Below, one piece after another: positions 39,060 through 50,544 of a stretch of 64,000 nucleotides of DNA (positions are counted from its first letter, which is position 1; the number at the start of each line of letters is the position of its first letter). Below the pieces are notes generated by a model. The model was not told the DNA's origin, did not search any database, and saw only the letters and a program-made list of their open reading frames with translations. Position numbers and translations under genes: made by a program. Source of the DNA: Medicago truncatula (taxonomy: Eukaryota > Streptophyta > Magnoliopsida > Fabales > Fabaceae); NCBI RefSeq assembly GCF_003473485.1, contig NC_053045.1, positions 50,944,494 to 51,008,493 on the forward strand. Direction: 5' to 3'.

Positions 39060-40625
39060 ATGTCACCTGCACTTTATGCTAGTACCTTCAAATGTGAGGT
39101 AGATGAAAATCCATCATTAATGGGTTCTTACTATGCTTCTTTATATCCAAATTTGCCTATTTTAGAAAACAGTGCTACTTCAACATGGATCCTTAATCCA
39201 TTTTCTGATCATGAAACTGAAACCATTAGGGATCACAAGAAATTGAAAAGATCAACCGTAACTATCCCTATTTGGTTTGCTAATTTCAGCAGCCATAGTA
39301 ATAGTTTCTTCAATAACATCAACAGCAATAACAACAGTGTGAATAGCATTCCAAGGCTTCATTTCAGAGATCACATAAGAACTTATAAACAAAGATATTT
39401 TGCTTCTGAAGCTGTTGAAGAAGCAGCAGAAGATAACTTCAACTACAATAATTGCGAAGCTGAAGAAGATGGTTCATGTGCTGATGGAATGAGACTAGTT
39501 CAACTTCTAATTGCATGTGCTGAAGCTGTCGCGTGTCGCGATAAATCACACGCTTCGGTTTTACTATCTGAGCTTAAATCAAATGCTTTGGTGTTTGGTT
39601 CTTCGTTTCAAAGAGTTGCTTCTTGTTTTGTTCAAGGACTCACAGAGAGACTAACTCTGATTCAACCAATTGGTAATAACTCTGCTGGATCAGATACAAA
39701 ATCAATGATGAACATAATGGATGCTGCATCAGAAGAAATGGAAGAAGCATTCAAGTTGGTTTATGAAAATTGTCCACATATTCAATTTGGACATTTTGTG
39801 GCTAATTCCATAATATTGGAAGCCTTTGAGGGTGAGAGTTTTCTTCATGTGGTTGATCTTGGCATGAGCCTTGGTCTTCCACATGGACACCAATGGCGAG
39901 GACTAATTCAAAGTCTCGCGGATCGATCCAGCCACCGTGTTCGGAGGCTTAGGATCACAGCGATTGGTCTATGCATTGCTAGAATCCAAGTCATTGGTGA
40001 AGAACTCTCAATTTACGCGAAAAACTTGGGGATTCATTTGGAATTCTCAATTGTTGAGAAGAATTTGGAGAATTTGAAACCTAAGGACATAAAAGTGAAT
40101 GAAAAAGAGGTCCTTGTGGTTAACAGCATTCTTCAATTGCATTGTGTTGTTAAAGAGAGTCGTGGCGCTTTGAATGCGGTTTTACAAATGATACACGGTC
40201 TTTCACCGAAAGTGTTGGTTATGGCTGAGCAAGATTCTGGTCATAATGGACCTTTTTTCCTTGGAAGGTTTATGGAATCATTGCATTATTATTCTGCTAT
40301 TTTTGACTCATTGGATGCTATGCTGCCAAAGTATGACACTAAGAGGGCAAAAATGGAACAGTTTTATTTTGCTGAGGAGATAAAGAACATTGTGAGCTGT
40401 GAAGGACCATTGAGGATGGAGAGGCATGAGAAAGTTGATCAGTGGAGGAGGAGAATGAGTAGGGCTGGATTTCAAGGTTCACCTATTAAGATGGTGGTTC
40501 AAGCTAAGCAGTGGCTTGTGAAGAATAATGTTTGTGATGGATATACTGTTGTGGAAGAGAAAGGGTGTTTGGTTCTTGGATGGAAATCAAAGCCTATTGT
40601 TGCAGTTTCTTGCTGGAAATGCTGA
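39060..40625 (+). CDS. RAD1: GRAS transcription factor, probable RAD1 (REQUIRED FOR ARBUSCULE DEVELOPMENT 1) orthologue
   Basis: An intronless 521-residue frame, as is usual for GRAS genes. The N-terminal ~140 residues are variable and rich in Asn, Ser and acidic residues. The GRAS domain follows: leucine-heptad I from about 145 (RLVQLLIACAEAVACRD), VHIID-type motif at 261-267 (FLHVVDLGMSLG) with HQW at 277-279, heptad II about 310-345, PFYRE region about 350-445, and SAW region 450-521 (RMERHE, W462, W485, W508, W519). The C-terminus is WKSKPIVAVSCWKC, which sets it apart from DELLA, SCR, SHR, NSP1 and NSP2. The GRAS call is certain. RAD1, a nuclear partner of RAM1 in the arbuscular mycorrhiza programme, is a recognition from memory of the N-terminal and C-terminal style and legume context, and is less sure. 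Polyadenylation-like aataaa words occur at 40650 and 40770. Confidence 0.88.
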   Translation: MSPALYASTFKCEVDENPSLMGSYYASLYPNLPILENSATSTWILNPFSDHETETIRDHKKLKRSTVTIPIWFANFSSHSNSFFNNINSNNNSVNSIPRLHFRDHIRTYKQRYFASEAVEEAAEDNFNYNNCEAEEDGSCADGMRLVQLLIACAEAVACRDKSHASVLLSELKSNALVFGSSFQRVASCFVQGLTERLTLIQPIGNNSAGSDTKSMMNIMDAASEEMEEAFKLVYENCPHIQFGHFVANSIILEAFEGESFLHVVDLGMSLGLPHGHQWRGLIQSLADRSSHRVRRLRITAIGLCIARIQVIGEELSIYAKNLGIHLEFSIVEKNLENLKPKDIKVNEKEVLVVNSILQLHCVVKESRGALNAVLQMIHGLSPKVLVMAEQDSGHNGPFFLGRFMESLHYYSAIFDSLDAMLPKYDTKRAKMEQFYFAEEIKNIVSCEGPLRMERHEKVDQWRRRMSRAGFQGSPIKMVVQAKQWLVKNNVCDGYTVVEEKGCLVLGWKSKPIVAVSCWKC

Positions 40626-42258
40626 ATGACCTCTTTTTAGTTCTGTCAATAAATAACAGTTCTGTGAGAAGCTGTTATATGTGTTTGAATAATTTGTTTT
40701 TGTGTGCATGTTGTGAATTTAAGACCCTATATTAGTAGCTTGTGAAAGTACTGAAATATTTAGGGCGAGAATAAAACTTTTGATGTAATTCTGTGTGTGG
40801 TGTGGCTGCTTGAGATGGAGCAGAAATAAAGTGATGACTAATTATTGTTGTGTGCATAACATGTGTAGGAGTTTGATGAGATGTAAATCCTACTAACATT
40901 TATTTGATTCAATTTTTCAATGAACTTAATAATACTCTCTCCAAAAAATTCCTGTATTTGTTGGTTAATGTTGGCCATTTATTTCATGTAGGTATATGTA
41001 TATCCAAGCCTATCTTTTAGCACTAAGTTCATTCAATTTTTTTTTTTGTTTGAAGGGAATTTCATTCATATTTGTGTTCTAAAACACAATGTACTAGAAA
41101 AAGAGTTCATTATGGATAGCATGGCCTGAGGTGGCCAAGAGTGGAGGGGCTGCAAATGCAGAGTGTGATAGAGGAATGTGGGCATATCCGCAAAATATAC
41201 CTCAAAGGTGCATTGGTAAAATAAATTTTAGACAATTTTCATATTTGTCATTATATATTATCTTTAAAATAAAATGATAAAATGCCAAATTTAATAATTT
41301 AAATATTGATATAATGTTTCCCTAAAAAAGTCTATTGATATAATGTTAAAATGGTAGCATTTATATACAAAACATGTACTCGCTTTGTCGCTCTTATCTC
41401 GTTAGTCGTTACTTCTTCCTTCGCCTAAACTAGTCGTATTTCTAAGCTTTGTTTGAGAGTTTGGAGGGGAGGGGAGGGGAGTGTTTTGAGGGATGAGAAA
41501 TATATATAAAAATGAAGAAATTTTTCACTTTTTTTTTTAAAGAGAACTAATGTTTATGATTAATACATTTTTAATTTTAAAAATATTAGTATAACAACAA
41601 ATATTGAATTTGAAAAATTCATATAAACACTCCAAATCCCTTCCTCAATGCATTTTTTTTTTCTTCAGTTCTTTAAAATTATAAGAATTATATGTTATGA
41701 ATAAAAATTAACCCCAATATCTTCTTTTTCATTCCTTTTTATTCAAAACACTCCCCTCCCCTCCAACCTCTAAAAAAAAAAACCGTAAGTTAATCTCAAT
41801 TCTTTCAATTGATTGAGAAATTTATTTAATAATAAAAAAGAATTTGTAAAGAGAAACTATCATCTATTGACAAGTGGTAAATTCTGTAAATAAAAAAAAA
41901 AAAAAGACAAGTGGTAAATTCATGAATTTAGTGTCTAACTTTTTTGAAAAGGATAATAATCAAATCAACTTGATATTAATAATAATTAATTGAAGTAGAC
42001 AGAAGAATTTGTAATTACATTCTTTCTTTCCTTGTTAAAAAATTACATTATTTTTTTCTAAAAAAAACAATTTTTGTATCATTTTTTTCTCGATAATCTT
42101 TTGATTTTTATCATTATATTAAAAAAAAAAAAAAAAAAAACAGTAGTATAGTTTAAAAATTACCAAAGTCGCTTTCTTTCTGACTTGCCACATCCAAATC
42201 CAAACTCCAAAGAACATCGTTGTTCCACAGCCGCGACGCAAAGAGAGGAAGAAGAGAA
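40626..42258. other. Intergenic between GRAS gene and NDPK gene
   Basis: The first ~200 bp is probable 3' untranslated sequence of the GRAS gene. A foldback element occupies the middle (41453-41775). The last ~80 bp is the NDPK leader, with no clear TATA box. An A run lies at 42121-42140. Confidence 0.5.
41453..41775. mobile_element. Foldback MITE with G-rich ends
   Basis: Left end tttgagagtttggaggggag continuing ggggaggggagtgttttgag; right end is the inverse (caaaacactcccctcccctc, caacctctaaa). About 320 bp, AT-rich centre, no coding sequence. Target duplication not resolved. Confidence 0.7.
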
Positions 42259-42557
42259 ATGGAAGCCATGGGCGTGTTTTGCGGAACCAATAGTATCTAT
42301 GTCACATCCTCTCAATTACGCACCTCAAACACAAACACAAGAAGCTCTCAATTACGCACCACCCAACACCTTTCTGCATTTCCTTCTAAATCCCATCTTT
42401 TTTCATCTTCTACTTCTTCTTCCTATGCCAAAACCATCCGCACTAAAAGCTCCACCAATACCGGCATTTTCCTTCCCCACTTAATTGCTTCTCTCGTATG
42501 TTCTCTTTTTCTACTCGCCAATTTGCTCAATTTATTATCACTCTGTGTGTGTAATTC

Positions 42558-42588
<31 letters not shown>

Positions 42589-45500
42589 TTTTTAATGTTT
42601 GTGCAGGAACAAGTTGACCGAACTTATATTATGGTGAAACCCGATGGCGTGCAACGTGGTCTTGTAAGTCTCTTAATTTCATATGTTCTGGTTTCAGACA
42701 TTAAGGGATGAAACAAAAATTAAAAAATTGAAGTTTAAGGTTATAATTGTTGTTTTGTTGAATTGGTTTAGGTGGGTGAAATTATTTCTAGGTTTGAGAA
42801 GAAGGGGTTTAAGTTAATTGGCTTGAAGCTCTTTCAATGCTCTAAAGAATTAGCTGAGGTTTGTCTACTTTCTTCAATACTTGCTTGTTTGTATATCCAT
42901 GATGTCTTATGCTCAATTTATTTTTCTTGCTGTATATGGGGTTCAATTTGTAAAGGAGAATGACAGGGTTCAATATATTACATTGATATAAATACTATCT
43001 ATTATTAATATGATGGGCTGCTTAACCTAATTGTGCTTTTCATAATAATAAAAATCATCTATAAGATTATTGACTCTTATTAAATAGAGCAGTAAAATGA
43101 GAAGATTGCTTTCTCAATTAGCAAACTTATTGATTACACAGTATACGCTAAATATCTTTTAAGATACTCCAAGATATACCATAGTGATGTATTGTTAACA
43201 CTCTCCCTCTAAGGTATAGCTTGTTATTGTTAATCTTTAAGTTATCCGGAGAGACACTCTTGTTAGGGTGATGCAGTTGCAAGGGTGTTCAATTGGAGAG
43301 GAGGTAAATAGGATTTCAAGTAAAGCCAATCTGCATAAAAGACAAGACCTAAATAAAATCAATCTGCGTAACAAGATGGAGTAGAGCCAACACGCTCTAA
43401 GATAGGTATAAAGTAGTCGATCTGTGGTGAGAAGGGGATTGGAACAGAGTTAATTAAACAGCTTTAAAACTAGCCGGAGCAGAGCAAAAAGAGATCAAAC
43501 ATGAATGTCAGGGTCTGGTTCCATAAACTTGATAGTACAAGAAAGTCTCTTCAAGATGGATACCATGGCCTAATTATGGGTTTTAGGTAGGGAAGGACAA
43601 AAAGAGAGACAGGAGACCTGTAGTAATCTATTAATTTGGTATGATGTATGATGCAAAATATTAACTCAATGTCCTATTAACCCTAATTAAATGAAGAAAA
43701 GCACTAAGAGTATTGCTTTCTCAACTAGAATCCATGACATATTGTGAAGTTCATTGAAGGTATTCTCTGTATTTTAGAACTATTCTGAATATGTTTCCAT
43801 AAAAGTATTGAGTATAGTTGCATGAAATGTCACAATATCAGGTGCTTGAGTAACTAATTCCAACCATCCAGTTACAAAATCCAATTGTATCCATATTTTC
43901 ATGGTTGCTTACTACTCCCTCCGGTCCTTTATACAAGAAACAAAAAACATAAAACATCAACACCAAGAAATTACATTGAAAATAGTCATCTTCATTTAAT
44001 ACACTTCTACATTTAAAATAATTCTATGAATACCCTTAAATTAATTACTCTTTATTCCATCAACTTACTTACTTTTAATATTCTCTCTCATAATCAATAA
44101 GGGCACAAATGAAATTTAGCTTCAAACATATTTGAAACTTGATCAATCTTCTTATAAAAAGGACCAAAAAAATTCTCACTTTTGTTTCTAATAAAAAGGA
44201 CCGGAGGTAGTATTTTTTTTGGTGGTGGCCGGGGTTTGAACCTCAGACCTTGCATATATTATGCATTGTCCATACCAACTGAGTTAAGCTCACGAGGACC
44301 ATGGTTGCTTACTATACCAATATGATATAGAGTATAGACCTACATCTTATGTTTGCAATAATGTTGGTTCAGTTTGTGATGTTTGTCTTATGTTCAACTG
44401 TTAATTTGCTATTTACACATGGATGGCTTATTGTGACTGTTTATGGTTTCAGGAGCATTACAAGGACCTAAATCAAAGGTCTTTCTTCCCTAAGCTGAGT
44501 GAATATATTACTTCGGGCCCCGTTGTGTCTATGGTATAACTCTTTCCACTAGTATCCCATTTTCAATGAGGGTTTCACAGTATACCTGTTGAATGTACTT
44601 TCTGGTTTTATGTTTGCAAGGCTTGGGAGGGTGTTGGAGTAGTGCCATCAGCACGTAAGCTTATAGGAGCAACAAATCCTCTGCAAGCAGAACCAGGCAC
44701 AATAAGAGGAGACTTTGCTGTTGAAACAGGAAGGTAAGGACTTTTCACATCTGATTTGTGAATTTTGTGAGCCTTGGTCAAGAATCAAAATAAGATTCAT
44801 AGGGTGTGTTTTTCTGGTTGATTTGAGGATGTGGACTGACAAGATCTTATGATGAACTTTTGGCAGGAATGTTATCCATGGCAGTGACAGCCCTGAAAAT
44901 GGCGAGCGTGAAATAGGTAAGGCCTCTTATAGTATCAGGATTCAGTTTAACCCAATAAATGCAACAAAAAGGATTGTGGATTGCAAAAGAGAATATCATT
45001 GTGTGCCGTTAATTTATATATTAGCAGGTTTAAAGAGTATTACAAATACAAAATAAAGCTTTAAATTTCATTTGTTGTTTTAAGCATTTGTCCTGGAAAC
45101 AACCTTGGTGCAAGGTAAAGTTGTTGTCACGTGACTGAAAGGTCACGGGTTCAAGTCCAGGAAACAACCTCTTGTGTAAGAAACACGGTAAGGCTGCACC
45201 AAAATGGTGGAACCCCTTTTCGGACCCTGTTGGAGTTTTAGTGCACCGGGCTGCCTTTTTTCTCTTCAGCATTTGTCCACATTTTGCTTTGATGAGCATA
45301 AGTTTTAGAATTCCCAAAAAAGTTGTGGAATAGGCCCTCTTCAGCACAGGTTTATAAACCTGCTAGTAGAATCCAGAGTTTGTAATTTTGTTAAAGTTCT
45401 CATCGACTTCTACAAGTTTACCAATAGCAAAGAGTGATCCTGAAATTTAACTCGTTTGTGTCCTATGTTCTCAGAATTGTGTGTAACTGTTAGCTTAAGT

Positions 45501-46775
45501 TAACAACAGAGAATTGAATTATGTATTGAATACAGGTAAAACTTAGCATGCATAAGCATTTTAGGTGATGCACTGGGCACGTGTTTTATAATATGTTGGC
45601 TGCCCTGTTGCTGAAAAAGAAGCAACAGTGAGCAACATAGAGATCCTTTTGAACAAGAAAATTGCTTTTCTGACATTGATAAGTTCACATTGACACAAGT
45701 AAAATACCTAAATGTCCCCGGCGGTAGTTAACTACCATTGGAAATACTGGCAGCAGTTAACTGCCGCTGGTGCTAGCGGTAGTTAACTGCCACTGAAATC
45801 TTTTCTTCAATTCACACTACACAGCACTTCTTCTTCTACATCTTTGTTGCTTTTCTTCAATTCACACTACCTACTGCTGGCATCAATTATACATCATACT
45901 TTCACCACAATACTCTTGTTTCACCAATTATACAGCTTCACCAATTTTTTTTCCTCATTAATTTGTTGAAGAATTGCCTCTTTCTCCATGGCCAAGCTTT
46001 TTTTTTTTTTCTTCATATCCATAAATAACAGAAACATTGGACTTTTGTTTTGAGTTCCCCTTTTCATTTGTATGTTGAAGCAATTAATATCCTCCAAGTT
46101 TTGACAAGTAAATAACATAAGTTTTCAACAAATCAACAAAGATGAAAAACATTTTTGAGAAATTCATGAGTAATGTAGTTGTTTTGGAAGTTGTTAATCT
46201 GCTCCTAGCTTCAAGAAATTGCTATAAGACTTCAAGCATTAGGTAAGAATTTTATTTGGGCAGTGAACAACTACATTACCTGATGGAGAAGAAGAAGTGC
46301 TGTGTAGTGTGAATTGAAGAAAAGATTTCAGCGGTAGTTAACTGCTGCCGGGTCCTCAACGGTAGTTAACTACCGCTAGGGGCATTTAAGTATTTTACTT
46401 GTGTCATTGTGAAGTTTTTTATGTCAAAAAAGCAATTTTCTTTGAACAAAAACCATACCTCCACCACAAAACCCAACAGGGTAAAGAGTGGTTGCGAGGA
46501 AAAGAAAAAGATAAGTTGCAAAGGGGGTCCATCTTAGATACGACGAGATTGACAAACGAATGGTTATAAATCATGTGCACCTTATATTGTCAATACTTAG
46601 TTATAGTATAAAATCTGACTCATGGTTGTTGAGCTTTTGCAGTGTAATGTAAATATTCATGTAAGACTGTGATTCTTAACTAACCCTGTTATTTCCATTT
46701 GCTGCAGCTCTATGGTTCAAGGAAGGTGAATTATGTGAATGGACTCCTGTCCTACATCCATGGCTAAGAGAATAA
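42259..46775 (+). CDS. NDPK2: Nucleoside diphosphate kinase 2, plastid form, complete, 7 exons
   Basis: Transfers the gamma-phosphate between nucleoside triphosphates and diphosphates through a phospho-histidine. Exons: 42259-42495, 42607-42663, 42772-42858, 44453-44533, 44621-44733, 44867-44916, 46708-46775; total 693 nt, 230 residues, all GT-AG. The first exon (79 residues, rich in Ser/Thr, few acidic residues) is a chloroplast transit peptide. The kinase core starts [20 protein letters not shown] and contains the active-site motif NVIHGSD with His196. It ends [14 protein letters not shown], typical of plant NDPK2. The ATG at 42259 is chosen because it gives the transit peptide and has an A at -3 (agaaATGG); the frame is open further upstream but without another ATG near. 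Introns 3 (1,594 bp) and 6 (1,791 bp) are swollen by mobile elements. Plant NDPK2 is linked to light and redox signalling. Confidence 0.95.
43915..44210. mobile_element. Stowaway MITE in NDPK2 intron 3
   Basis: Ends ctccctccggtcctttatac and ataaaaaggaccggaggtag are inverted repeats, flanked by TA at 43913-43914 and 44211-44212. 296 bp, no coding sequence. Inserted at the edge of an older SINE. Confidence 0.9.
44213..44299 (-). mobile_element. tRNA-derived SINE in NDPK2 intron 3 (split from its TSD by a Stowaway)
   Basis: Minus-strand gtgagcttaactcagttggt (box A) and gaggttcaaaccccgg (box B), then ccaccaccaaaaaaaa. The target duplication catggttgcttacta lies at 44300-44314 on one side and at 43900-43914 on the other, with the Stowaway between the poly(A) tail and the far copy. 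Confidence 0.88.
45094..45267 (+). mobile_element. Au-type SINE in NDPK2 intron 6
   Basis: 174 bp. It has the Au family layout: a ggtgcaaggtaaagttgttg head, box B gaaaggtcacgggttcaagtcc, then gtaaggctgcacc, a cggaccctg block and the gtgcaccgggctgcctttttt end. An 11-bp direct repeat agcatttgtcc flanks it at 45083-45093 and 45268-45278. Au SINEs are widespread in flowering plants. Confidence 0.85.
45651..46446. mobile_element. Long foldback element in NDPK2 intron 6, ~0.8 kb
   Basis: The left arm (45651 to ~45850) and right arm (~46270 to 46446) are inverse copies, sharing agaaaattgcttttctgaca, gacacaagtaaaataccta and attcacactacacagcactt. Each arm carries copies of a palindrome around agttaact (gcggtagttaactaccgc and variants). 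No coding sequence; terminal motif and target duplication unresolved. Confidence 0.85.
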
Positions 46776-47420
46776 TAAACCAGAGATGCGCAATGACAAC
46801 GATTTATGCAGCTTTTAAGTTCAATAAGATGTTCAATTGTTCAGTTTTCAATGTATCCCTCCTTTAAGCTCAATGTTCAAACATTTACTCTGAAATTCTT
46901 ATAAAATTTTGCATTCGACTCATATGGAAGTCCGTACCATTTTCTCTATTTCTATTGTGCCAATTCAAGGCGCTTAACATCTATTTAGACCTAAAGCAAA
47001 CTTGAAAGACACCCTTTCTAACCATAACTTTTATGTTCTAAAGGATGCCTCGCTGATCTATTTTTAGCAGACTGCTTCAAATTAAACTCTGTCACTGATA
47101 GTAAATATTACAATCCACTGTTTCAAATTAAACTCCGTCACTCTTATATAAAACAAAAAATTACATTTGAAAATAAACACACTATTAGAGTCTACACATA
47201 ACAAGATTTATGAGCAAATAAGCAGGACAGAGTATAATTCACCAAACTTTTGGTTGTATTTAAATTTTAAATAATTCATGATACACATAGAGTGTAATGT
47301 AAAGAGCAAGATACAATACAATACAACACAATATGACAAATATAATGTAAACGCAGTAGGCATAAATTACCCACATTCATGCTTCCAAATAAAATAAAAT
47401 AAAAACTATCACTTATTCAC
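46776..47420. other. Convergent intergenic region
   Basis: 3' regions of NDPK2 (plus) and the next gene (minus) face each other here. A short direct repeat (tcaaattaaactc(t/c)gtcact) occurs near 47078 and 47123. No gene. Confidence 0.6.
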
Positions 47421-48048
47421 TCACTCACACAATTCACTTCTTGTGCCATCAGATCCAACAGAACCCAACGACGAAGCAGATCCACAGCAACTGTTCTTCA
47501 TCGACGACGAAGAATCATATCCAGGATCCTTAATTTTATTAAAAAAATGAAGAATTGAAACATTATTTTGCCGTGGCTGTTCTAAGTTATTCTCAGTAGA
47601 AACACTTTCACCCAATCTAGTAACAACAATAGGTGATGTGTTGGTTACAGAAGAAGAATAATCTCTTCCCATCAATGTCGGAGAGTTTGAAGCGATTTCT
47701 GTTGCTGGAGTAGAATCTACATCCATACTTACTTCATCAGTAACTGAACAATCTTTTTTAAACTCTTCTTCCTCGTCAATTTGCACTGACGGTGTATCGC
47801 GTTTGGCTCCGAGTTTAAGCTTCATTAAAGTAGCCTCTGAATCAAAATTAAAACAAAACACGTATAAGAATTTTATCAACCAGATCTGAATTTGAAGAAA
47901 TTAAACATGAATTAAACTTTTCTACTAATAAAATTGAAAGAGAGAGAGTACCGTAGATAGAGAAAGAATCGTCTTTGAGAATCTTTGACGGAGGAGAACC
48001 TTCTAAAGTGTCCAGCGACGACGGTGAAGCTCTGATTCTTCCGAACAT
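47421..48048 (-). CDS. Plant-specific protein of unknown function, 170 aa, two exons
   Basis: Exons on the minus strand: 48048-47952 (97 nt) and 47836-47421 (416 nt), total 513 nt. The donor TACG/GTACTC and acceptor gattcag/AGGCT join to SIYEATLMKLKLGAKRDTPS, a smooth reading. The protein starts MFGRIRASPSSLDTLEGSPP, has an acidic region (VQIDEEEEFKKD), a Ser/Thr-rich middle, a short hydrophobic helix candidate (NNVSILHFFNKIKDPG) and ends with a Ser/Gly/Cys-rich tail (SCCGSASSLGSVGSDGTRSE). No signal peptide or membrane segment. I do not recognise a named family. The promoter has an E2F site, which suggests S-phase or proliferating-cell expression and therefore a nuclear or cell-cycle role. 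This is inference from the promoter only. Confidence 0.8.
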
Positions 48049-48117
48049 TTTCTGAGAGGATGAATCGGGTCGGACCGGGTTGGTTCGGTTCGGGTATCCG
48101 CAGAGAAGAGTGAGGAA

Positions 48118-48187
48118 TTTAAATAGAAGAGAGAAAGAAGATTAATTTGGCGCTGCTTTAGATTGAATCGTAGAATCGAAGCGGGAA
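48118..48187 (-). promoter_or_regulatory. Promoter with TATA-like box and two E2F-type sites
   Basis: On the minus strand a TATA-like TATTTAAA lies at 48125-48118, ~70 bp before the ATG. Just upstream is TTTGGCGC (plus strand 48146-48153), a full match to the plant E2F consensus TTTSSCGC. A second, 7-of-8 site is at 48181-48187 (GCGGGAA). Confidence 0.65.
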
Positions 48188-48189
48188 TC

Positions 48190-50008
48190 GTATTTCGCAA
48201 ACTTCTTTTCCCTTTTATTTTTTATTTTTTTAAATTTTATCTTATTTAGGTTTTATTGATTTTTTGTTTTTGTTTTTTTTCTCAGCAATTTCGGTCAAAG
48301 TCGAACAAAAGTCCACGTTTGCAAGATTATGTTTGAATTTATTGGATTTTTGAATTTTGAAAGATTATGTTTGAATATTCAAAAAGTAAATTTTGCATTT
48401 AGAAATTTCAAATGTTGTTTTTGTTCCTTTAACTTCTATTTTTTTTTTCTTTCCCTATGATATGTGGAAATTGAAAAAACAACACTTATGTATTTTGACT
48501 GACATGTTTACAACAAATCAAAGGTTTTATACATAATAATTTCTTCTTAGTGGGTTAAAGAAGTTGGAATACAAAATAGAATGTCTATTATCATTATTAT
48601 GGTGTCGTTTAGCATGGACTCATAGATGTATTGGTCCATACTGGATCAAGATTTCTGACCATTAGCTTGAACAAACTTATAGATCATATCTTGTATTTGC
48701 TGTATTATATCTCTCCACCCATCATTTTTTTATTCTTTCTCTTTATTCTCTTCCTCTCTCCAATAGAGAAGTGTCGAAAACCGTTTCCTCCTCCTAGCTC
48801 TCTCTCCTTAACTTAACTGCATAAACGTATAAACATGAGTTCACTAAATTTGCAGATTTGAGCTCATGTGTTCCTAATTAATAATTGATGTGTTCTTTAA
48901 GTTTATATCATCATCAGATTAAAATAAATGCTTCATATTCTTTCTAATTAATTTTATCCAAATTTATCTTTCGTGCGTTCTTCCCAATTTCATTCATCTT
49001 CACTGATATGTTCTTCCTAAAAATCCAGAGTTGAAATCAATCACCGATCTATTTTTTGACGAATCTAAAAAATGAGTTTAATCTTTTGATACATCCTCAA
49101 GATCCGTAGCTAATTTCCACCCTTTACTTTACAAACACCAAACCCCACCATTCCTCTTAATCAAGAACACAACTTACCCATTGAAATTGTCTCAACAAAC
49201 CTAATATTGTCTTGTTCAGTTGATTTATTTATGTCTTTTTGAATGATTGTCTTGTTCAATTGATGTTTGTGGTATGTATTTATAAAATAAGTGATGTTTA
49301 TAAAAAATTGTCTGCATGAATTGATTGTTTGTGTTTCTTGACCTTTTTTAAATTATAAAATAAAAATTTGGATTTGGAATTGGAATTTGTGTGTTTGTTG
49401 TTTTGAAGAAGATGATATAATGATGGGAAAATGCAGACAATATGTCGTTGCTTTTTCTACTTTTTAGGATAGTGTGTAGATGGTGTAGGGTATTATCGTG
49501 AGGCTAGATCAATCCAAGGGTATAAAGAGTTGGTCCGTTATGAACCAATTTTTTTTAATGGTTCATTTTATACGCCACCCATTACCATATCCAACAATAC
49601 ACAAAGACAAGGAAAGAGGAAGGAAATAAATAATTTTGGGTTGTAAAAGGGGTGTGAAGGTTTTTGCCCAATTATCACTAACCAATGAATCAATCTAAAG
49701 CCTTTGCCTTCAATGAAGGGTTTTCACAATTTTTGTATCATCATTTGTCTTCCCTTCTTTCAATTATCTATCAGTAGTATCCCTCGATTTGTAATCTGTA
49801 TCCCTTGGTTGCAAACATACAAATGTAGAGACATTGTAATTGTTATACATTTGTTCAAATAATCAATGCAATATAGGAATATGAAATATAAACTTGATAA
49901 ATTCAAGGTGGAAAATGTGCATATTTAAAAACACAATCTTCTTCTAAGGATGTTCCATTATGAAAGTTCAATTTTACTATGAAACCCCTTCATTTTCTTT
50001 CTTCTTTT
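48190..50008. other. Intergenic, no supported gene
   Basis: AT-rich 1.8 kb. The frame 48631-48816 has no convincing homology. No repeat borders could be fixed. Confidence 0.5.
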
Positions 50009-50290
50009 TTTTTTTTTAAAAAAAAAGGAATTATATTACTAAAGGGCCGAGACTTTCCAACACAATGTGTGCGAGAAAGAAAAGCCTAAATCAAAGGCTA
50101 CAAAGTCTCGAATGGAAGAAACAAAGAAAGAAAAAAAAAATTAAGTTATAGCACCCAAACACATATTTGGGTTGAACCACCAAAAATGATAATCAAAAGA
50201 AAAAGTAATTTCGCTTTCAACCACAAAAATGTCTTTAATTTAATTTTGTCAAGTAGGTAATTAAAAATGTCTTCTATGGTTTCTTTCATT
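50009..50290 (-). mobile_element. 3' end fragment of a LINE, minus strand
   Basis: The minus-strand frame (LLDKIKLKTFLWLKAKLLF) matches the same C-terminal reverse-transcriptase stretch as the copies at 11500 and 51330. It is followed by ~120 bp of tail and an antisense poly(A) run (T run, 50007-50018). Confidence 0.6.
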
Positions 50291-50544
50291 CCATTATTCC
50301 CAACCCTATAAACCATTAAAATATAAATCTTACCATTTTTCACTAATTTTCAACCTTTCTAAATTTAGCACGATTTCACACTTACCTATTATTCCCAATA
50401 TGTAGAGTAAAATGATTTTCTAAAAACTTCATTTAAGATTTCTGACTTAAATTGTTTTTCCTAAAAAGTTCATTCAAGATTTAAGTTTTGGTTTTAATTT
50501 ATCGGAAAAATTATATTAAATTTTCCAACTAGTTTGACGGAAAC

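Noticed and set aside
42185-42484. Alternative frame across the NDPK2 first exon
   Set aside because: Out of frame with the kinase core and lacks an ATG start; the ATG at 42259 gives the transit peptide and full enzyme.
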